This document shows positions 8,856-17,910 of a DNA stretch of 64,000 nt, one piece after another. Position 1 is the first letter of the stretch. Every line of letters begins with the position of its first letter. The stretch comes from Burkholderiaceae bacterium (GTDB taxonomy: Bacteria > Pseudomonadota > Gammaproteobacteria > Burkholderiales > Burkholderiaceae_C), in NCBI GenBank assembly GCA_019234815.1, contig JAFALA010000110.1, positions 1 through 64,000 of the forward strand, in the 5' to 3' direction. The position numbers were made by a program, and so were the translations under genes. Under the pieces are notes generated by a model that was not told the origin of the DNA, did not search any database, and was given only the letters and a program-made list of their open reading frames with translations.

Positions 8856-9851
8856 TCAATGGCCGCGCTGGTATTGGTTGACTGCGCGATTATGCGCGGC
8901 CAGGTCTTCGCTGAACTGGCTGCTGCCGTCGCCGCGCGCGACAAAGTACAGCGCCCGGCTGGCAGCCGGGTGCAGGGCCGCCTGCAGCGCCGCACGGCCG
9001 GGCATAGCGATCGGGGTCGGCGGCAAGCCCTGGCGCGTATAGGTATTGAAAGGGGTGTCGGACAGCAGGTCATGCTTGTGCAAGCTGCCGCTGTAGCTCT
9101 CGCCCAGGCCGTAGATCACGGTCGGATCGGTCTGCAGCGGCATCTTCAGGCGCAGGCGGTTGATGAACACCGCCGCGACCAGAGGCCGGTCCGCGGCCGT
9201 GCCGGTTTCCTTTTCCACCAGCGAAGCCATCACCAGCGCCTCGTCCGGATTCGTCAGCGGGAGTCCGGCATCGCGCACGGCCCAGGCCTCGGCCAGATGT
9301 TTTTGCATGGCCTGAAGCGCGCGGCGCATCACCGTCAGGTCGCTGACGCCGCGGCTATAGGCATAGGTGTCGGGATAGAAGCGCCCTTCCGCTGCCAGAC
9401 CGGGCTGGCCCAGCGCGTTCATGATGTCGGCCTCGCTCATGTCGATGCTGCGATGCTGCAGCGACGCCGCCTGGTTGAGCGCAGTGCGGAACTGCTTGAA
9501 GGTCCAGCCGTCGATCAGGCGCACCTGCTCGAGCACCTCGTCGCCGCGCACCATCTTGTCGAGCAGGGCCATGGGGGTGACGCCCGCATGCACTTCATAG
9601 CTGCCGGCGCGGATCAGGCGCGCCTGGCCTGAGAGACGAAACCACGCGTAAAGCAGCCGCGCGTCGGTCTCGACGCCGGCGCCCACCCAGGCCTGCGCCA
9701 CGTTCATGGGCGAAGTACCCGGTTCGATGGACAGCTCCACCGAGGACGCACGCAGGTTCAAGGGCCGTGCCAGCCACCACCATGCGCCGCCGCCCAATGC
9801 AAGCAGGCAGGCCAGGCACAGCGCGAGAAAACGGGAAAGAAGCTTGAGCAT
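8856..9851 (-). CDS. mltG: Endolytic murein transglycosylase MltG (YceG)
   Basis: Membrane-anchored lytic transglycosylase of 331 residues that cleaves nascent glycan strands. A single N-terminal helix (LLSRFLALCLACLLALGGGAWWW) is followed by the YceG fold. The catalytic segment SLVEKETG (Glu213 and Glu215) and downstream AAVFINRLRLKMPLQTDPTVIYGLG are near-invariant in the family, as are DTPFNTYTRQGLPPTPIAMPG and YFVARGDGSSQFSEDLAAHN. It is the first gene of the leftward mltG-tmk-holB run and is divergent from ygfZ, 91 bases away. Confidence 0.93.
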   Translation of the reverse strand: MLKLLSRFLALCLACLLALGGGAWWWLARPLNLRASSVELSIEPGTSPMNVAQAWVGAGVETDARLLYAWFRLSGQARLIRAGSYEVHAGVTPMALLDKMVRGDEVLEQVRLIDGWTFKQFRTALNQAASLQHRSIDMSEADIMNALGQPGLAAEGRFYPDTYAYSRGVSDLTVMRRALQAMQKHLAEAWAVRDAGLPLTNPDEALVMASLVEKETGTAADRPLVAAVFINRLRLKMPLQTDPTVIYGLGESYSGSLHKHDLLSDTPFNTYTRQGLPPTPIAMPGRAALQAALHPAASRALYFVARGDGSSQFSEDLAAHNRAVNQYQRGH

Positions 9852-9942
9852 GAGACAGCGATGACGGACCTAAAACCTTGGCGCCGACCCGGCGCGCGGG
9901 GGCTGATGATAATCAAGCCTTGCACCATTGAATCTGTAGCCC

Positions 9943-10920
9943 ATGAATTCATCTCTTTCCACGCCCAACATGTCCAAAGACGATCAGGGCGGTTGCCTTG
10001 CCCTGACCGACTGGGGCCTGATTCGCGCCAGCGGCGAAGACGCCGCCAAATTCCTGCACAGCCAGCTGACGCAGGATTTCGCGCTGCTGGACTTGGCGCA
10101 TGCCCGGCTGGCCGGCTATTGCAGCGCCAAGGGTCGTTTGCTGGCCACGTTGGTGGGATGGAAGCTCAGCGACGAGGAATTGCTGCTGGCCCTCCCCGTC
10201 GAACGCGTGGCACCCACGTTGAAGCGGCTCTCGATGTTTGTGCTGCGGTCCAAGTGCAAGCTCAGCGAGGCCTCCGACGCCTGGCGGCTCTACGGGCTCG
10301 CCGGCACGGTGGCCCACTCTTGGCTGAAGGCGCAAGGATACGAGATGCCGGCTGCGCCCTGGGACTTGCTGCGCCTGGGCGGCGATGGCGGGGCCACCCT
10401 GGTCCGCCTGCCCGACGGCGCTGGCGTGCCGCGCTTCCTGCTGACTCAGAGTGCGCAAGCGGCTGCCCCTGACCTTCCGGCACTGGATGCCCGCCAATGG
10501 CAGACGTGGGATGTGCAAAGCGGACTGGCCTGGGTGCAAGGCGCGACAGTCGAGCAGTTCGTGCCCCAGATGCTGAACCTGGAGCTGCTGGGCGGCGTGA
10601 GCTTCCAGAAGGGTTGCTATCCGGGCCAGGAGGTGGTGGCCCGCAGCCAGTACCGAGGCACCGTCAAGCGGCGCACTTTCCTGTTCGAGACGGACGGCGC
10701 GGCGCAGATCGGCCAAGAACTGTTTCACAGCGCGGACCCCGAGCAGCCCGCCGGCATGGTCGCTGCCGCGGCGGCATCTCCAGTCGGCGAAGCAGGCAGC
10801 GTCGTGCTTGCCGAAGTCAAGCTGGCGGCGCTGGAGGCCGGCTCCCTGCATCTGGGCAGCCCTCAAGGTCCGCAGCTCAGGCCCCAGCCCATGCCCTACG
10901 CCGTCGGCGAACCACAGTGA
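9943..10920 (+). CDS. ygfZ: tRNA-modifying / folate-binding protein YgfZ
   Basis: Protein of 325 residues of the GcvT-like YgfZ family, which uses tetrahydrofolate to support Fe-S cluster assembly and repair, notably for MiaB-type enzymes. The diagnostic motif KGCYPGQEVVARSQYRG is present in full, with its conserved Cys, and the N-terminal segment has FLHSQLTQDF and YCSAKGRLLATL. Translation could start at the ATG at 9943 or at MSKDDQ, nine codons later. The next gene starts within its stop codon (GTGA), so the two are coupled. Confidence 0.9.
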   Translation: MNSSLSTPNMSKDDQGGCLALTDWGLIRASGEDAAKFLHSQLTQDFALLDLAHARLAGYCSAKGRLLATLVGWKLSDEELLLALPVERVAPTLKRLSMFVLRSKCKLSEASDAWRLYGLAGTVAHSWLKAQGYEMPAAPWDLLRLGGDGGATLVRLPDGAGVPRFLLTQSAQAAAPDLPALDARQWQTWDVQSGLAWVQGATVEQFVPQMLNLELLGGVSFQKGCYPGQEVVARSQYRGTVKRRTFLFETDGAAQIGQELFHSADPEQPAGMVAAAAASPVGEAGSVVLAEVKLAALEAGSLHLGSPQGPQLRPQPMPYAVGEPQ

Positions 10921-11213
10921 ACCCTGATTTAGTCAACAACCGCGAGCTGTACGTCTACTACAAGCTCGATCCGCTCGACGCGCCCGCGGCACGCCAGGCC
11001 CTGGATGCGGCGCGCCTGCGCCTGTCCGATGGTGTGAACCTGCGCCTGCTGGAACGGCAGGAGGCCCAGGCCAGCAACGCCATCACCTGGATGGAGGTCT
11101 ACAACTGCGCAGACGGCCATGCGGACCTGGATGCCGCGCAACACGCCGTGGCAGATGCCTTGGCGCCCTTCTGCAAGCACGGGCGACACGTCGAGCGCTT
11201 CCGGCCGCTGTGA
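10917..11213 (+). CDS. DUF4936 family protein
   Basis: A 98-residue protein starting at a GTG that overlaps the ygfZ stop in the sequence GTGA. Features include RELYVYYKLDPLDAPAARQAL, GVNLRLLERQE, ITWMEVYN and HGRHVERFRPL. This resembles the DUF4936 family, small proteins found next to ygfZ in Burkholderiales. The ferredoxin-like alternation of beta strands and helices suggests a dimeric alpha-beta barrel. Function is unknown. The tight coupling with ygfZ suggests a shared role, which is inference. Confidence 0.78.
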   Translation: MNPDLVNNRELYVYYKLDPLDAPAARQALDAARLRLSDGVNLRLLERQEAQASNAITWMEVYNCADGHADLDAAQHAVADALAPFCKHGRHVERFRPL

Positions 11214-11223
11214 CGCTGGCGCC

Positions 11224-12081
11224 TCACAGCGGCTTGGTCATCTCCACATGCTCGATGCCAGCCTCTTCAAACACCTCGCCGCGTTGCACGTAGCCCATGC
11301 GCTTGTAAAAGCCGGCTGCCGACATCTGCGCATGCAGCATGACCTCGCGGTAACCCAGCTCGCGGCCCTTGTTCATCAAGGCCTGCAGCACTTCCCGGCC
11401 GATCTGGCTGCCACGCATGTGGTGCACCACCGCCATGCGGCCGATCTTGGCCACGCCGGGCACGTGCTCGAGCAGGCGCCCGGTCGCCAACGCAACGCCC
11501 ATGCGGTTGTAGGCCACGGCATGCACGCAGCCCGCGTCGGCTGAATCCCTTTCCATGTCGGCCGGGACCTTCTGCTCCAGGACGAAAACGCTTTGCCGGA
11601 TCGCCGCCGCGTCGACGCCAAGCTGGTCCCAGGCGCCTATCCTGACCTCAACCATGGGCTTGCCTGCCTCGAAGTCCTGCAGCACCTCGCGCAACGCTGG
11701 AGGCAGCGTCACCGGCGCCTTGCTCTGCGGCTCGGCGAACACATAGACCAACTCACCGCTGACCAGCAGCTCCTCGCCCCTGAACACCGCGCACTGGACC
11801 AGCATCGAGCTGTTGCCCACGCGCTCGCAGCGGACACCCACGTCGATCAAGTCATCGAAACGTGCCGAACCGCGATAGTCCAGCGTGGCCTTGCGGACGA
11901 ACAGATCGCCGCCCAAAGCCTCCATGGTGCTGGCGTAAGGCAGTGCCAGGGCGCGCCAATAGCCGCTGACGGCCGCATCGAAGTAAGCCAGGTAGTGCCC
12001 ATTGAAGACAATGCCCTGCGCATCGACTTCAGCCCAGCGCACGCGCAGGCGCTCCAGATGGCGGAATTGGCTACGCTTCAT
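11224..12081 (-). CDS. Fusion of a YbgC-type acyl-CoA thioesterase and a GNAT acetyltransferase
   Basis: A 285-residue protein with two enzyme-like halves. Residues 1-140 are a hotdog-fold 4HBT domain: VRWAEVDAQGIVFNGHYLAYFD contains the catalytic Asp of YbgC/FadM thioesterases, followed by GGDLFVRKATLDYRGSARF. Residues 145-285 are a GNAT domain: RQSVFVLEQKVPADMERDSAD, GRLLEHVPGVAKIGRMAVVHHMRGSQIGREVL (acetyl-CoA-binding loop) and GFYKRMGYVQRGE, as in ElaA-like enzymes. Each half is of normal length. The start overlaps the upstream esterase stop (ATGA), so it ends the exporter-esterase operon. Substrates are unknown. Confidence 0.85.
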   Translation of the reverse strand: MKRSQFRHLERLRVRWAEVDAQGIVFNGHYLAYFDAAVSGYWRALALPYASTMEALGGDLFVRKATLDYRGSARFDDLIDVGVRCERVGNSSMLVQCAVFRGEELLVSGELVYVFAEPQSKAPVTLPPALREVLQDFEAGKPMVEVRIGAWDQLGVDAAAIRQSVFVLEQKVPADMERDSADAGCVHAVAYNRMGVALATGRLLEHVPGVAKIGRMAVVHHMRGSQIGREVLQALMNKGRELGYREVMLHAQMSAAGFYKRMGYVQRGEVFEEAGIEHVEMTKPL

Positions 12082-13013
12082 AGGTGGAAGGCTTTCTTGA
12101 GTGCTTGAGCGCAGGCATCCATGGCTTCAAGAGCTTCCGGGATGCTGCGGCCCATCTTGATGAAATCGTGTGTGACGCCGCGCACCAGCTCCAGTTGCAC
12201 CGGGCAGGCGTTGGCGCGCAAGAGATCGGCATAGGCCAACCCGTCGTCCACCAGCGGATCGCATTCCGCCAGGATCAGGCAGGCGGGCGCCAGATCGCTG
12301 TGATCCGACGCCTCCATGGGCGCGAAACGCCAGTCGCGCCGGTGGTGGTGCGGAATGTAATGGTCAAAAAACCAGGCGATGTTGGCCGCATCGAGCAGGA
12401 AACCGTTGGCAAACAGCTTGTGCGAGGGGGTGTCGGGATGCGCTGCGGTGCCAGGCGTGATCAGCAATTGGAGGGCCAAGGTCAAGCCGATGTCGCGAGC
12501 ATGCAAGGCACATACCGCGGCCAATGTGCCGCCGGCGCTGTCGCCACCGACGGCCAGGCGCGAGCCGTCGAGCCCGAGGCTTTCCGCAGATTCAGACAGC
12601 CAGCGCATCGCGGCCCAGCAGTCGTCCACGGCGGCGGGAAACGCATGCTCGGGCGCCAGCCGATAGTCGAGCGACAGCACCGCCGCGCTGCTGCGCAGGG
12701 CCAGCTGGCGGCACAGGCTGTCGTGCGTTTCCAGGCTGCCGATGGTGAATCCGCCGCCGTGAAAATAGAGCAGCACGGGCAGCTTGTCGCCCGAGGGCGC
12801 GTACAGGCGCGCCGCAAGCTCCGATTCCGCGCCTGGCACGCTGAGGTCTTCCACGCGCGGCAGCGGCGCACGCGGCAGGTCCAGGATTTCGGCGCCCATC
12901 AGGTAGGCAATGCGCGCCTGCTTGGGGCTCAGGCTGTGGAACGCGGGACGGTTGGCGCGATAGATCCGCTCCAGCACCGCGGCCATGCGCGGTGTCAACA
13001 AATTGCTGCTCAA
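12078..13013 (-). CDS. Alpha/beta hydrolase, hormone-sensitive-lipase-type esterase
   Basis: About 311 residues. YFHGGGFTIGS is the oxyanion-hole HGGG motif, VGGDSAGGTLAAV is the nucleophile elbow with the catalytic Ser, LAECDPLVDDGLAYADLL holds the catalytic Asp and RGVTHDFIKMG the catalytic His. This is family IV (HSL) carboxylesterase architecture acting on short-chain esters. I place the start at a TTG (13013) because GGAG sits exactly 6 bases before it; the first in-frame ATG is nine codons further on at 12986. It follows the permease gene by 34 bases and overlaps the next gene by 4, so it is part of the exporter operon. No signal peptide is seen. Confidence 0.88.
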   Translation of the reverse strand: MSSNLLTPRMAAVLERIYRANRPAFHSLSPKQARIAYLMGAEILDLPRAPLPRVEDLSVPGAESELAARLYAPSGDKLPVLLYFHGGGFTIGSLETHDSLCRQLALRSSAAVLSLDYRLAPEHAFPAAVDDCWAAMRWLSESAESLGLDGSRLAVGGDSAGGTLAAVCALHARDIGLTLALQLLITPGTAAHPDTPSHKLFANGFLLDAANIAWFFDHYIPHHHRRDWRFAPMEASDHSDLAPACLILAECDPLVDDGLAYADLLRANACPVQLELVRGVTHDFIKMGRSIPEALEAMDACAQALKKAFHL

Positions 13014-13047
13014 CGAAAGCTCCGGGAAATGAGCTTTCGATTGTCGT

Positions 13048-14364
13048 TCACAACTGGCGCAGCGCTGCAGCCGGCGACATGTTGGCGGCATGCACGGCGG
13101 GAAAGAGGCCGCCGATGAAGCCGATCGCCAAGGCCCACTTGATGCCGGTCCACATCAGCTCCGGCGTCACGCGCAACGCGAAGCTGAGCTTACCCACCGA
13201 GCCGGCCGCCATGGTGGAAGCCGAATAGCCGTCAAACAGAATCCACGCCACCAGGCCGCCGACGATGCCGCCGACCAGGGCCAGCAGCAAGGTCTCCATC
13301 AGGATGGCGGCCACCACCGGCATGCCGCCGAAGCCGATGGCGCGCAGGGTCGCGATCTCGCGGGCACGCGCAGCGACGGCCGCGAACATGGTGTTCAAGG
13401 CGCCGAACACCGCGCCCACGCCCATGATGGAGCCCACCACCATGCCGATGATGCGCAGGACCTTGACGATGCCCTCGGACTGCTTGGCGTAAAACTCCAG
13501 CGTCGTCGTCGCGTCGACGCTGAGCTGCGGGTTGTCGGCCAGCGCGGCCTTGAGTGTGTTCATCGCCGCCGGATTCTGCAGCCGCGCCACCACCGAGGTC
13601 CGGCTCGCACCGCGCCGGTAGGCGTCGGCCACGACATTGGCGTCGCCCCAGAGTTCGGAGTCCATCGCATCGCCCGAGTCGAACACGCCGACCACGGTCC
13701 AGGGGTTGCTTCCGAGCTGGACGGTCTTGCCCACCTGCAGGCCGTCGAACTGCCGCAGCGCGCCGCGACCGACGACCAACTCGCGCAGGCCCGGCGTGAA
13801 GCGCCGCCCCTCGACCAGGTGCAGGCCGGGCCGCACCGCGAAGCCCTGCTCGCCGACGCCGCGCAGTTGCACGCTGCCGACGTCGTCCGGCAAGCCGCCG
13901 CGCACATGCAAGTTGGCTGCCACGACGATCTCGGGCGAGGCCAGCGGCCTGTTGCCGGCGTCATGCGCGATGCCGGCTGCATCGGTGATCTGCACGACGG
14001 AGTCGCGCGCCAGCACCGAGGCCACCTCGGCGCCCGAGCCGCCGCGCAGCACCATCGCCGTGTCTTCATTGCCGGTACCCGACAGCGTCTGGCGATAGCC
14101 CTCGCCCATGGCCAGCAATGCCACCAGCACGCCGACCACGCCGGCAATGCCGATGACGATCACGGCCGAGCTGCCGAGACGCTCGGTCAAGGTCGACAGG
14201 CCCACCTGCGCTACCGACAGGGCCTGACGCCCGCGCCGCGTCGCCACCAGGGCTGCCGCCAGCACCGCCGCCAGCACCGCCACGCCCAGCGCAGGCAGTG
14301 CGATCCAGGCCGCCAGCACCATGCACAGGACGAGATTCAAAGCCAGTCTGAGCAACCACTTCAT
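13048..14364 (-). CDS. ABC exporter permease, MacB/FtsX type (second of two)
   Basis: About 438 residues. Two hydrophobic segments lie near the N-terminus (LALNLVLCMVLAAWIALPALGVAVLAAVL and, after a short loop, AVIVIGIAGVVGVLVALLAMGEGYRQTL), then a periplasmic core domain (residues about 90-290) and three C-terminal membrane segments including AREIATLRAIGFGGMPVVAAI, the FtsX coupling region. The double N-terminal hydrophobic stretch is longer than in plain LolC/MacB permeases. GGAGG lies 6 bases before the ATG at 14364; an adjacent ATG at 14367 is also possible. The gene abuts the first permease gene, so the exporter is probably a heterodimer. Confidence 0.85.
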   Translation of the reverse strand: MKWLLRLALNLVLCMVLAAWIALPALGVAVLAAVLAAALVATRRGRQALSVAQVGLSTLTERLGSSAVIVIGIAGVVGVLVALLAMGEGYRQTLSGTGNEDTAMVLRGGSGAEVASVLARDSVVQITDAAGIAHDAGNRPLASPEIVVAANLHVRGGLPDDVGSVQLRGVGEQGFAVRPGLHLVEGRRFTPGLRELVVGRGALRQFDGLQVGKTVQLGSNPWTVVGVFDSGDAMDSELWGDANVVADAYRRGASRTSVVARLQNPAAMNTLKAALADNPQLSVDATTTLEFYAKQSEGIVKVLRIIGMVVGSIMGVGAVFGALNTMFAAVAARAREIATLRAIGFGGMPVVAAILMETLLLALVGGIVGGLVAWILFDGYSASTMAAGSVGKLSFALRVTPELMWTGIKWALAIGFIGGLFPAVHAANMSPAAALRQL

Positions 14365-14367
14365 CAT

Positions 14368-15534
14368 TCACCTCCCGGCCAATGCGTCGACGATGTTCAG
14401 GCGCATGGCCCGCCAGGCCGGCAAAGCGCCGACCAGGGTGCCGATTGCCAGCATCAGCGCCACGCCCTTGATCCAGCTGCCGGCCTCGACCGGCGGCAGA
14501 TTCAGGACGCCGCCGCTGCCGGCCGACACGATGGGCGTCAGCACCGACGCCAGGCCTAAGCCCGCCACGCCGCCGATCAGCAGCAGCAGCAGGGATTCAG
14601 ACAAGATCAAGCCCAGCACCGAGCCGTCGCTGAAGCCCAGCGTCTTGAGCACCGCCAGCTCGCTCGTGCGCTCGCGAACGGCCTGCATCATCGTGTTGCC
14701 GGCCAGCAGGACCAGCGTGAAGAACACCGCGCCCATGATGGAGCCGACGATCAGGCCGATGTCGGCCAGCTGCTTGATCCACGAGGCCATGGCAGCCTGC
14801 TCCGACTGTGTGCGGGTTTCATGGTCGGAGTTGGCCGAGAGCGCGTCGATGGCGCGCGCCACGCCGTCGGCCTGGTTCACGTCGGCCACGCGCGTAACGT
14901 ACCAGCCGATCTGGCCCTGGTTGTAGGGCGTGGTGTCATCGAAGAACTTCCAATGCAGCATGACCATGGCGTCGAAGAAGCCGCCGGTCTTTTTATCGGT
15001 TGCATGCAGCAGCCCGCAGATCTGGAAGGGCCAGTTCTTGCTGCCCGCGCGGTCCGGGAAGATCGTCGATTGCAGCGGCAGCCGGTCGCCGACCTTCCAC
15101 TTGAACCGGGTCGCCAGCGCCGAACCGACCAGCACGCCGTTGTGCGTGCCGTCAAAACAGGCGCGCTCCTCCTTGCTGACCTGGATCTCCGGATAGAGGT
15201 CCAGGTAGTTCGGCGCGACCGCGAAGCTGACGATCTGGTTGTGCGGGTCTTGATAGGCGCCGCCAAACCAGTTCGCGTAGGTCACCTGCTTGGCGCCCGG
15301 CACGGCCTGGATACGCTCGAACAGCGACACGGGCAGCGTCTGGATGAAGCTCAGCTTGGAGCTGGTTTGCAGTCGCGCCGCCCCGTTGGCGCTCTGCCCG
15401 ACCTGCTCGAACGACACGCGAATCGCGTCCAGCAGGCCGAACAGAAGGAAGGCGGTAACGATGGAGACCAGCGTCAGGATGGTGCGGGTCTTGCGCCGGA
15501 ATAGGCCCGCCAAAATCAGGTGGAGGTACTTCAT
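14368..15534 (-). CDS. ABC exporter permease, MacB/FtsX type (first of two)
   Basis: Protein of 388 residues. An N-terminal helix (TILTLVSIVTAFLLFGLLDAI) precedes a large periplasmic domain (VPGAKQVTYANWFGGAYQDP, DGTHNGVLVGSALATRFKWKVGD) and three C-terminal helices; RTSELAVLKTLGFSDGSVLGLIL is the cytoplasmic coupling helix of the FtsX superfamily. Its start overlaps the ATPase stop by 4 bases, so ATPase, permease A and permease B are translated as a unit. It pairs with a distinct second permease rather than forming a MacB-like homodimer with a fused ATPase. Confidence 0.87.
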   Translation of the reverse strand: MKYLHLILAGLFRRKTRTILTLVSIVTAFLLFGLLDAIRVSFEQVGQSANGAARLQTSSKLSFIQTLPVSLFERIQAVPGAKQVTYANWFGGAYQDPHNQIVSFAVAPNYLDLYPEIQVSKEERACFDGTHNGVLVGSALATRFKWKVGDRLPLQSTIFPDRAGSKNWPFQICGLLHATDKKTGGFFDAMVMLHWKFFDDTTPYNQGQIGWYVTRVADVNQADGVARAIDALSANSDHETRTQSEQAAMASWIKQLADIGLIVGSIMGAVFFTLVLLAGNTMMQAVRERTSELAVLKTLGFSDGSVLGLILSESLLLLLIGGVAGLGLASVLTPIVSAGSGGVLNLPPVEAGSWIKGVALMLAIGTLVGALPAWRAMRLNIVDALAGR

Positions 15535-16217
15535 GCCAGCACCGATTCGACCAGCGTGCCCTTGTCCAGGTGCAGGATGTGGCGCGCCCGGTCCGCCGCC
15601 TTGGGATCGTGCGTCACCATCACGATGGTCTTGCCGTGCTCGCGATTGAGAATGCCCAGCAGCGACAACACCTCTTCGGCCGATTCGCGGTCCAGGTCGC
15701 CGGTGGGCTCATCGCAGACCAGCAGCATAGGGTCGGACACGATGGCCCGAGCAATGGACACGCGCTGCTGCTGCCCGCCCGACAGCTCGCTGGGCTTGTG
15801 GCTGGCGCGATCAGACAGGCCCACCAGTTGCAGGGCAATGGCCGCGCGCTTTTTCCGCTCGGCGGCGGACAGCTTGGTCAGCAGCAGCGGCAGCTCGACA
15901 TTGCGCTGCGCCGACAGCATGGGCATCAGGTTGTAGAACTGGAACACGAAGCCCACGCTGTTGGCCCGCCACTTGGCGAGCTGGGCGCCGCTCATTTCGC
16001 CGATGCGCTGCCCGCCGACCGTCAGGCTGCCGGCCCTGGGCGTGTCCAGCCCGCCGATCAGGTTCAGGAGCGTGGTCTTGCCGGAGCCCGATGGGCCCAT
16101 CAGCGCCAGGAAATCGCCCTGCTCGACATCGAGGTCGATGTGGTGCAACACCTCGACCTTTTGCTTGCCACGGGTGTAGACCTTGGACAGGTCGCGAATC
16201 TCAATCAGCTTCGTCAC
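15531..16217 (-). CDS. ABC exporter ATP-binding protein (LolD/MacB type)
   Basis: ATPase of 228 residues with all nucleotide-binding motifs: Walker A GPSGSGKTT, Q-loop FVFQFYNLMP, signature LSGGQQQRVSIARA, Walker B LLVCDEPTGDLD and H-loop VMVTHD. The phrase DEPTGDLD and the length are typical of MacB/LolD/FtsE ATPases that drive FtsX-type permeases. It lies between the adaptor gene (25-base gap) and the first permease (4-base overlap). By family logic it powers mechanotransmission to a periplasmic step rather than transport through the membrane domain itself. Confidence 0.9.
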   Translation of the reverse strand: MTKLIEIRDLSKVYTRGKQKVEVLHHIDLDVEQGDFLALMGPSGSGKTTLLNLIGGLDTPRAGSLTVGGQRIGEMSGAQLAKWRANSVGFVFQFYNLMPMLSAQRNVELPLLLTKLSAAERKKRAAIALQLVGLSDRASHKPSELSGGQQQRVSIARAIVSDPMLLVCDEPTGDLDRESAEEVLSLLGILNREHGKTIVMVTHDPKAADRARHILHLDKGTLVESVLA

Positions 16218-16242
16218 ATCCGCCTCGCTTTCAAACCAGGGT

Positions 16243-17490
16243 TCAATGGGATGGGGCCGGCACCACCGTTATGCCGTCCGCCAAGGTGTCGGGCGGCGAC
16301 ATCACCACCTGCTCGCCCGCCTGCAGGCCTTCGACGACGCGCGAGCCGTCCATGCGCACCTTGCGCAGCACCACATGGTCCTGCACCAGCACGAAGACGA
16401 TCCGATCGCCGTTGCGCGTCACCACCGCTTCCGGCGCTACTGTCACGCCGGACTGCGCAGCAAGCTTGCGAGACTTGTCAGCGGGACGCAAGAAGCTGAC
16501 TCGCACCCCCATGTCAGGCACCATGCGCTCGTCGCGCTGCTCCAGCGCCACGCGCACCTTGACGGTGGCCTTGCCGCGGTCAGCAGTGGGGATGATGGTG
16601 ATCACGTGCGAAGGCACCTTCCAGTCCGGGTAGGCATCGAGCACCGCCTCGCATCGCATGCCGGGCTTGATCTGGCCGATGCTGGCCTCATTGACATCGA
16701 CCTCAACCTCGATGGAGTCCATGTCGACCAGCGTGCCGACGCCCGTGCGGGTGAAGCCGCCGCCCGCCGACAGGGGCGAGACGATTTCACCGACCTGCGC
16801 GGCCTTGGTGATGATCACGCCGGCAAACGGTGCGCGCACCGTGGCGTAATCGAAATTGACCTGGGCCTGAATCTGCTGCGCGTGAGCAGCGTCGGCGGCA
16901 CGTTGGCGCGACAGCAAGGTGGCGGCATTGACGGCCACGGCACTGTCGGCCTGTTCCGTGCTCTGCCGCGACACCATGCCCTGGGCGGCAAGCTCCGCCG
17001 CACGCTTGGCGTCGGCCTGCGATTGCAGCAGTTCTGCACGAGCCTGTTCGACCTGGGCCTGTGCCGAACGCTCATTGGCGCGCGCGGCGTCAAGCCCGGC
17101 ACGCAAGGCGCCATCGTCCAGCCGAGCGAGCACCTGGCCCTTGCGGACATGGTCGCCCGCATCGAACAGCACCTCCGTCAGCGTGCCGGTGATTTGCGTC
17201 GACACCGTCGCTTCACGCTGGGCAGTCAGGTAACCCGTGGCCTGCACAACCGCGTCGCCGCCGCCCTCCCCAGCCGCCTGCGCCACGGAGACCTGCACCG
17301 CCAGCGGCCTGTGCAGGTACCACCACGAGGCGCCGCCACCCAGCAGAAGCAGCAGCACGACGGCAGTCAAGGGAATCAGCCAGTTCGGGTGCCGAGCACC
17401 CAGATCACGCGCATCGTCCTGGATGCGCAACTGGCTCAGCAGATCTGCATCCACGTTCTTGATTTGCTCGCCCGCCTTCGAATCGCCCAT
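16243..17490 (-). CDS. Periplasmic adaptor (MacA/HlyD-type) of an ABC exporter
   Basis: Protein of 415 residues. A cytoplasmic N-terminus of about 40 residues is followed by one membrane helix (LIPLTAVVLLLLLGGGASWWYL), a barrel-sandwich (lipoyl-like) domain (ATVSTQITGTLTEVLFDAGDHVRKGQVLARLDDG), an alpha-helical hairpin rich in Ala, Gln and Arg (about residues 130-230), then beta-barrel and membrane-proximal domains (ATVRAPFAGVIITKAAQVGEIV, MDSIEVEVDVNEASIGQIKPG). It should link the inner-membrane exporter to an outer-membrane channel encoded elsewhere. It is the first gene of a six-gene leftward operon. Confidence 0.88.
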   Translation of the reverse strand: MGDSKAGEQIKNVDADLLSQLRIQDDARDLGARHPNWLIPLTAVVLLLLLGGGASWWYLHRPLAVQVSVAQAAGEGGGDAVVQATGYLTAQREATVSTQITGTLTEVLFDAGDHVRKGQVLARLDDGALRAGLDAARANERSAQAQVEQARAELLQSQADAKRAAELAAQGMVSRQSTEQADSAVAVNAATLLSRQRAADAAHAQQIQAQVNFDYATVRAPFAGVIITKAAQVGEIVSPLSAGGGFTRTGVGTLVDMDSIEVEVDVNEASIGQIKPGMRCEAVLDAYPDWKVPSHVITIIPTADRGKATVKVRVALEQRDERMVPDMGVRVSFLRPADKSRKLAAQSGVTVAPEAVVTRNGDRIVFVLVQDHVVLRKVRMDGSRVVEGLQAGEQVVMSPPDTLADGITVVPAPSH

Positions 17491-17910
17491 GTTCTCAGTG
17501 CCTCAGCTTGTGCTGGCGGCAGTGTAGCCAACTGAAGACATCGTATTTCGGGAGGTCCAAAGCTTGATCGACCTCCTCAACACTGCCTCGCGATTCTTGT
17601 CCGCTCGCCAGCAGCAATGTCCAGCAGCATTGGCCATTGCCTTGGCATATCAACTCCTACCTCGTTATTCCAGCGCCCCGTCGGCCATATTTCAATATCT
17701 CTATATTTCGCACAAATCAAAAATCGATTGTTCGATATGAATAACAAGCAAGCAACCACGCCTTGCTTAATCGCCCCATCACCATTACCGTATGCCCAAG
17801 GTTAAAAATTGAAGATCGGAATTCGATGGATTTCATAAGTAGGCGTCAGGCATATAAAACCAAGTAGCCCAGCATTTTCATTGAGTCATCAACCAAATCA
17901 GGAGTTTACT
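17491..17910. other. AT-rich upstream region of the secretion island
   Basis: 420 bases without a gene between the divergent adaptor gene and the first secreted lipase-like gene. Base composition drops sharply after about 17650, with runs such as ATATTTCAATATCTCTATAT, marking the left edge of the low-GC island. It must contain the promoter for the rightward genes; CATATAAAA at about 17849-17857 is a possible -10 element, but I cannot pair it with a good -35. AGGAG at 17900-17904 is the ribosome site of the next gene. Confidence 0.45.
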
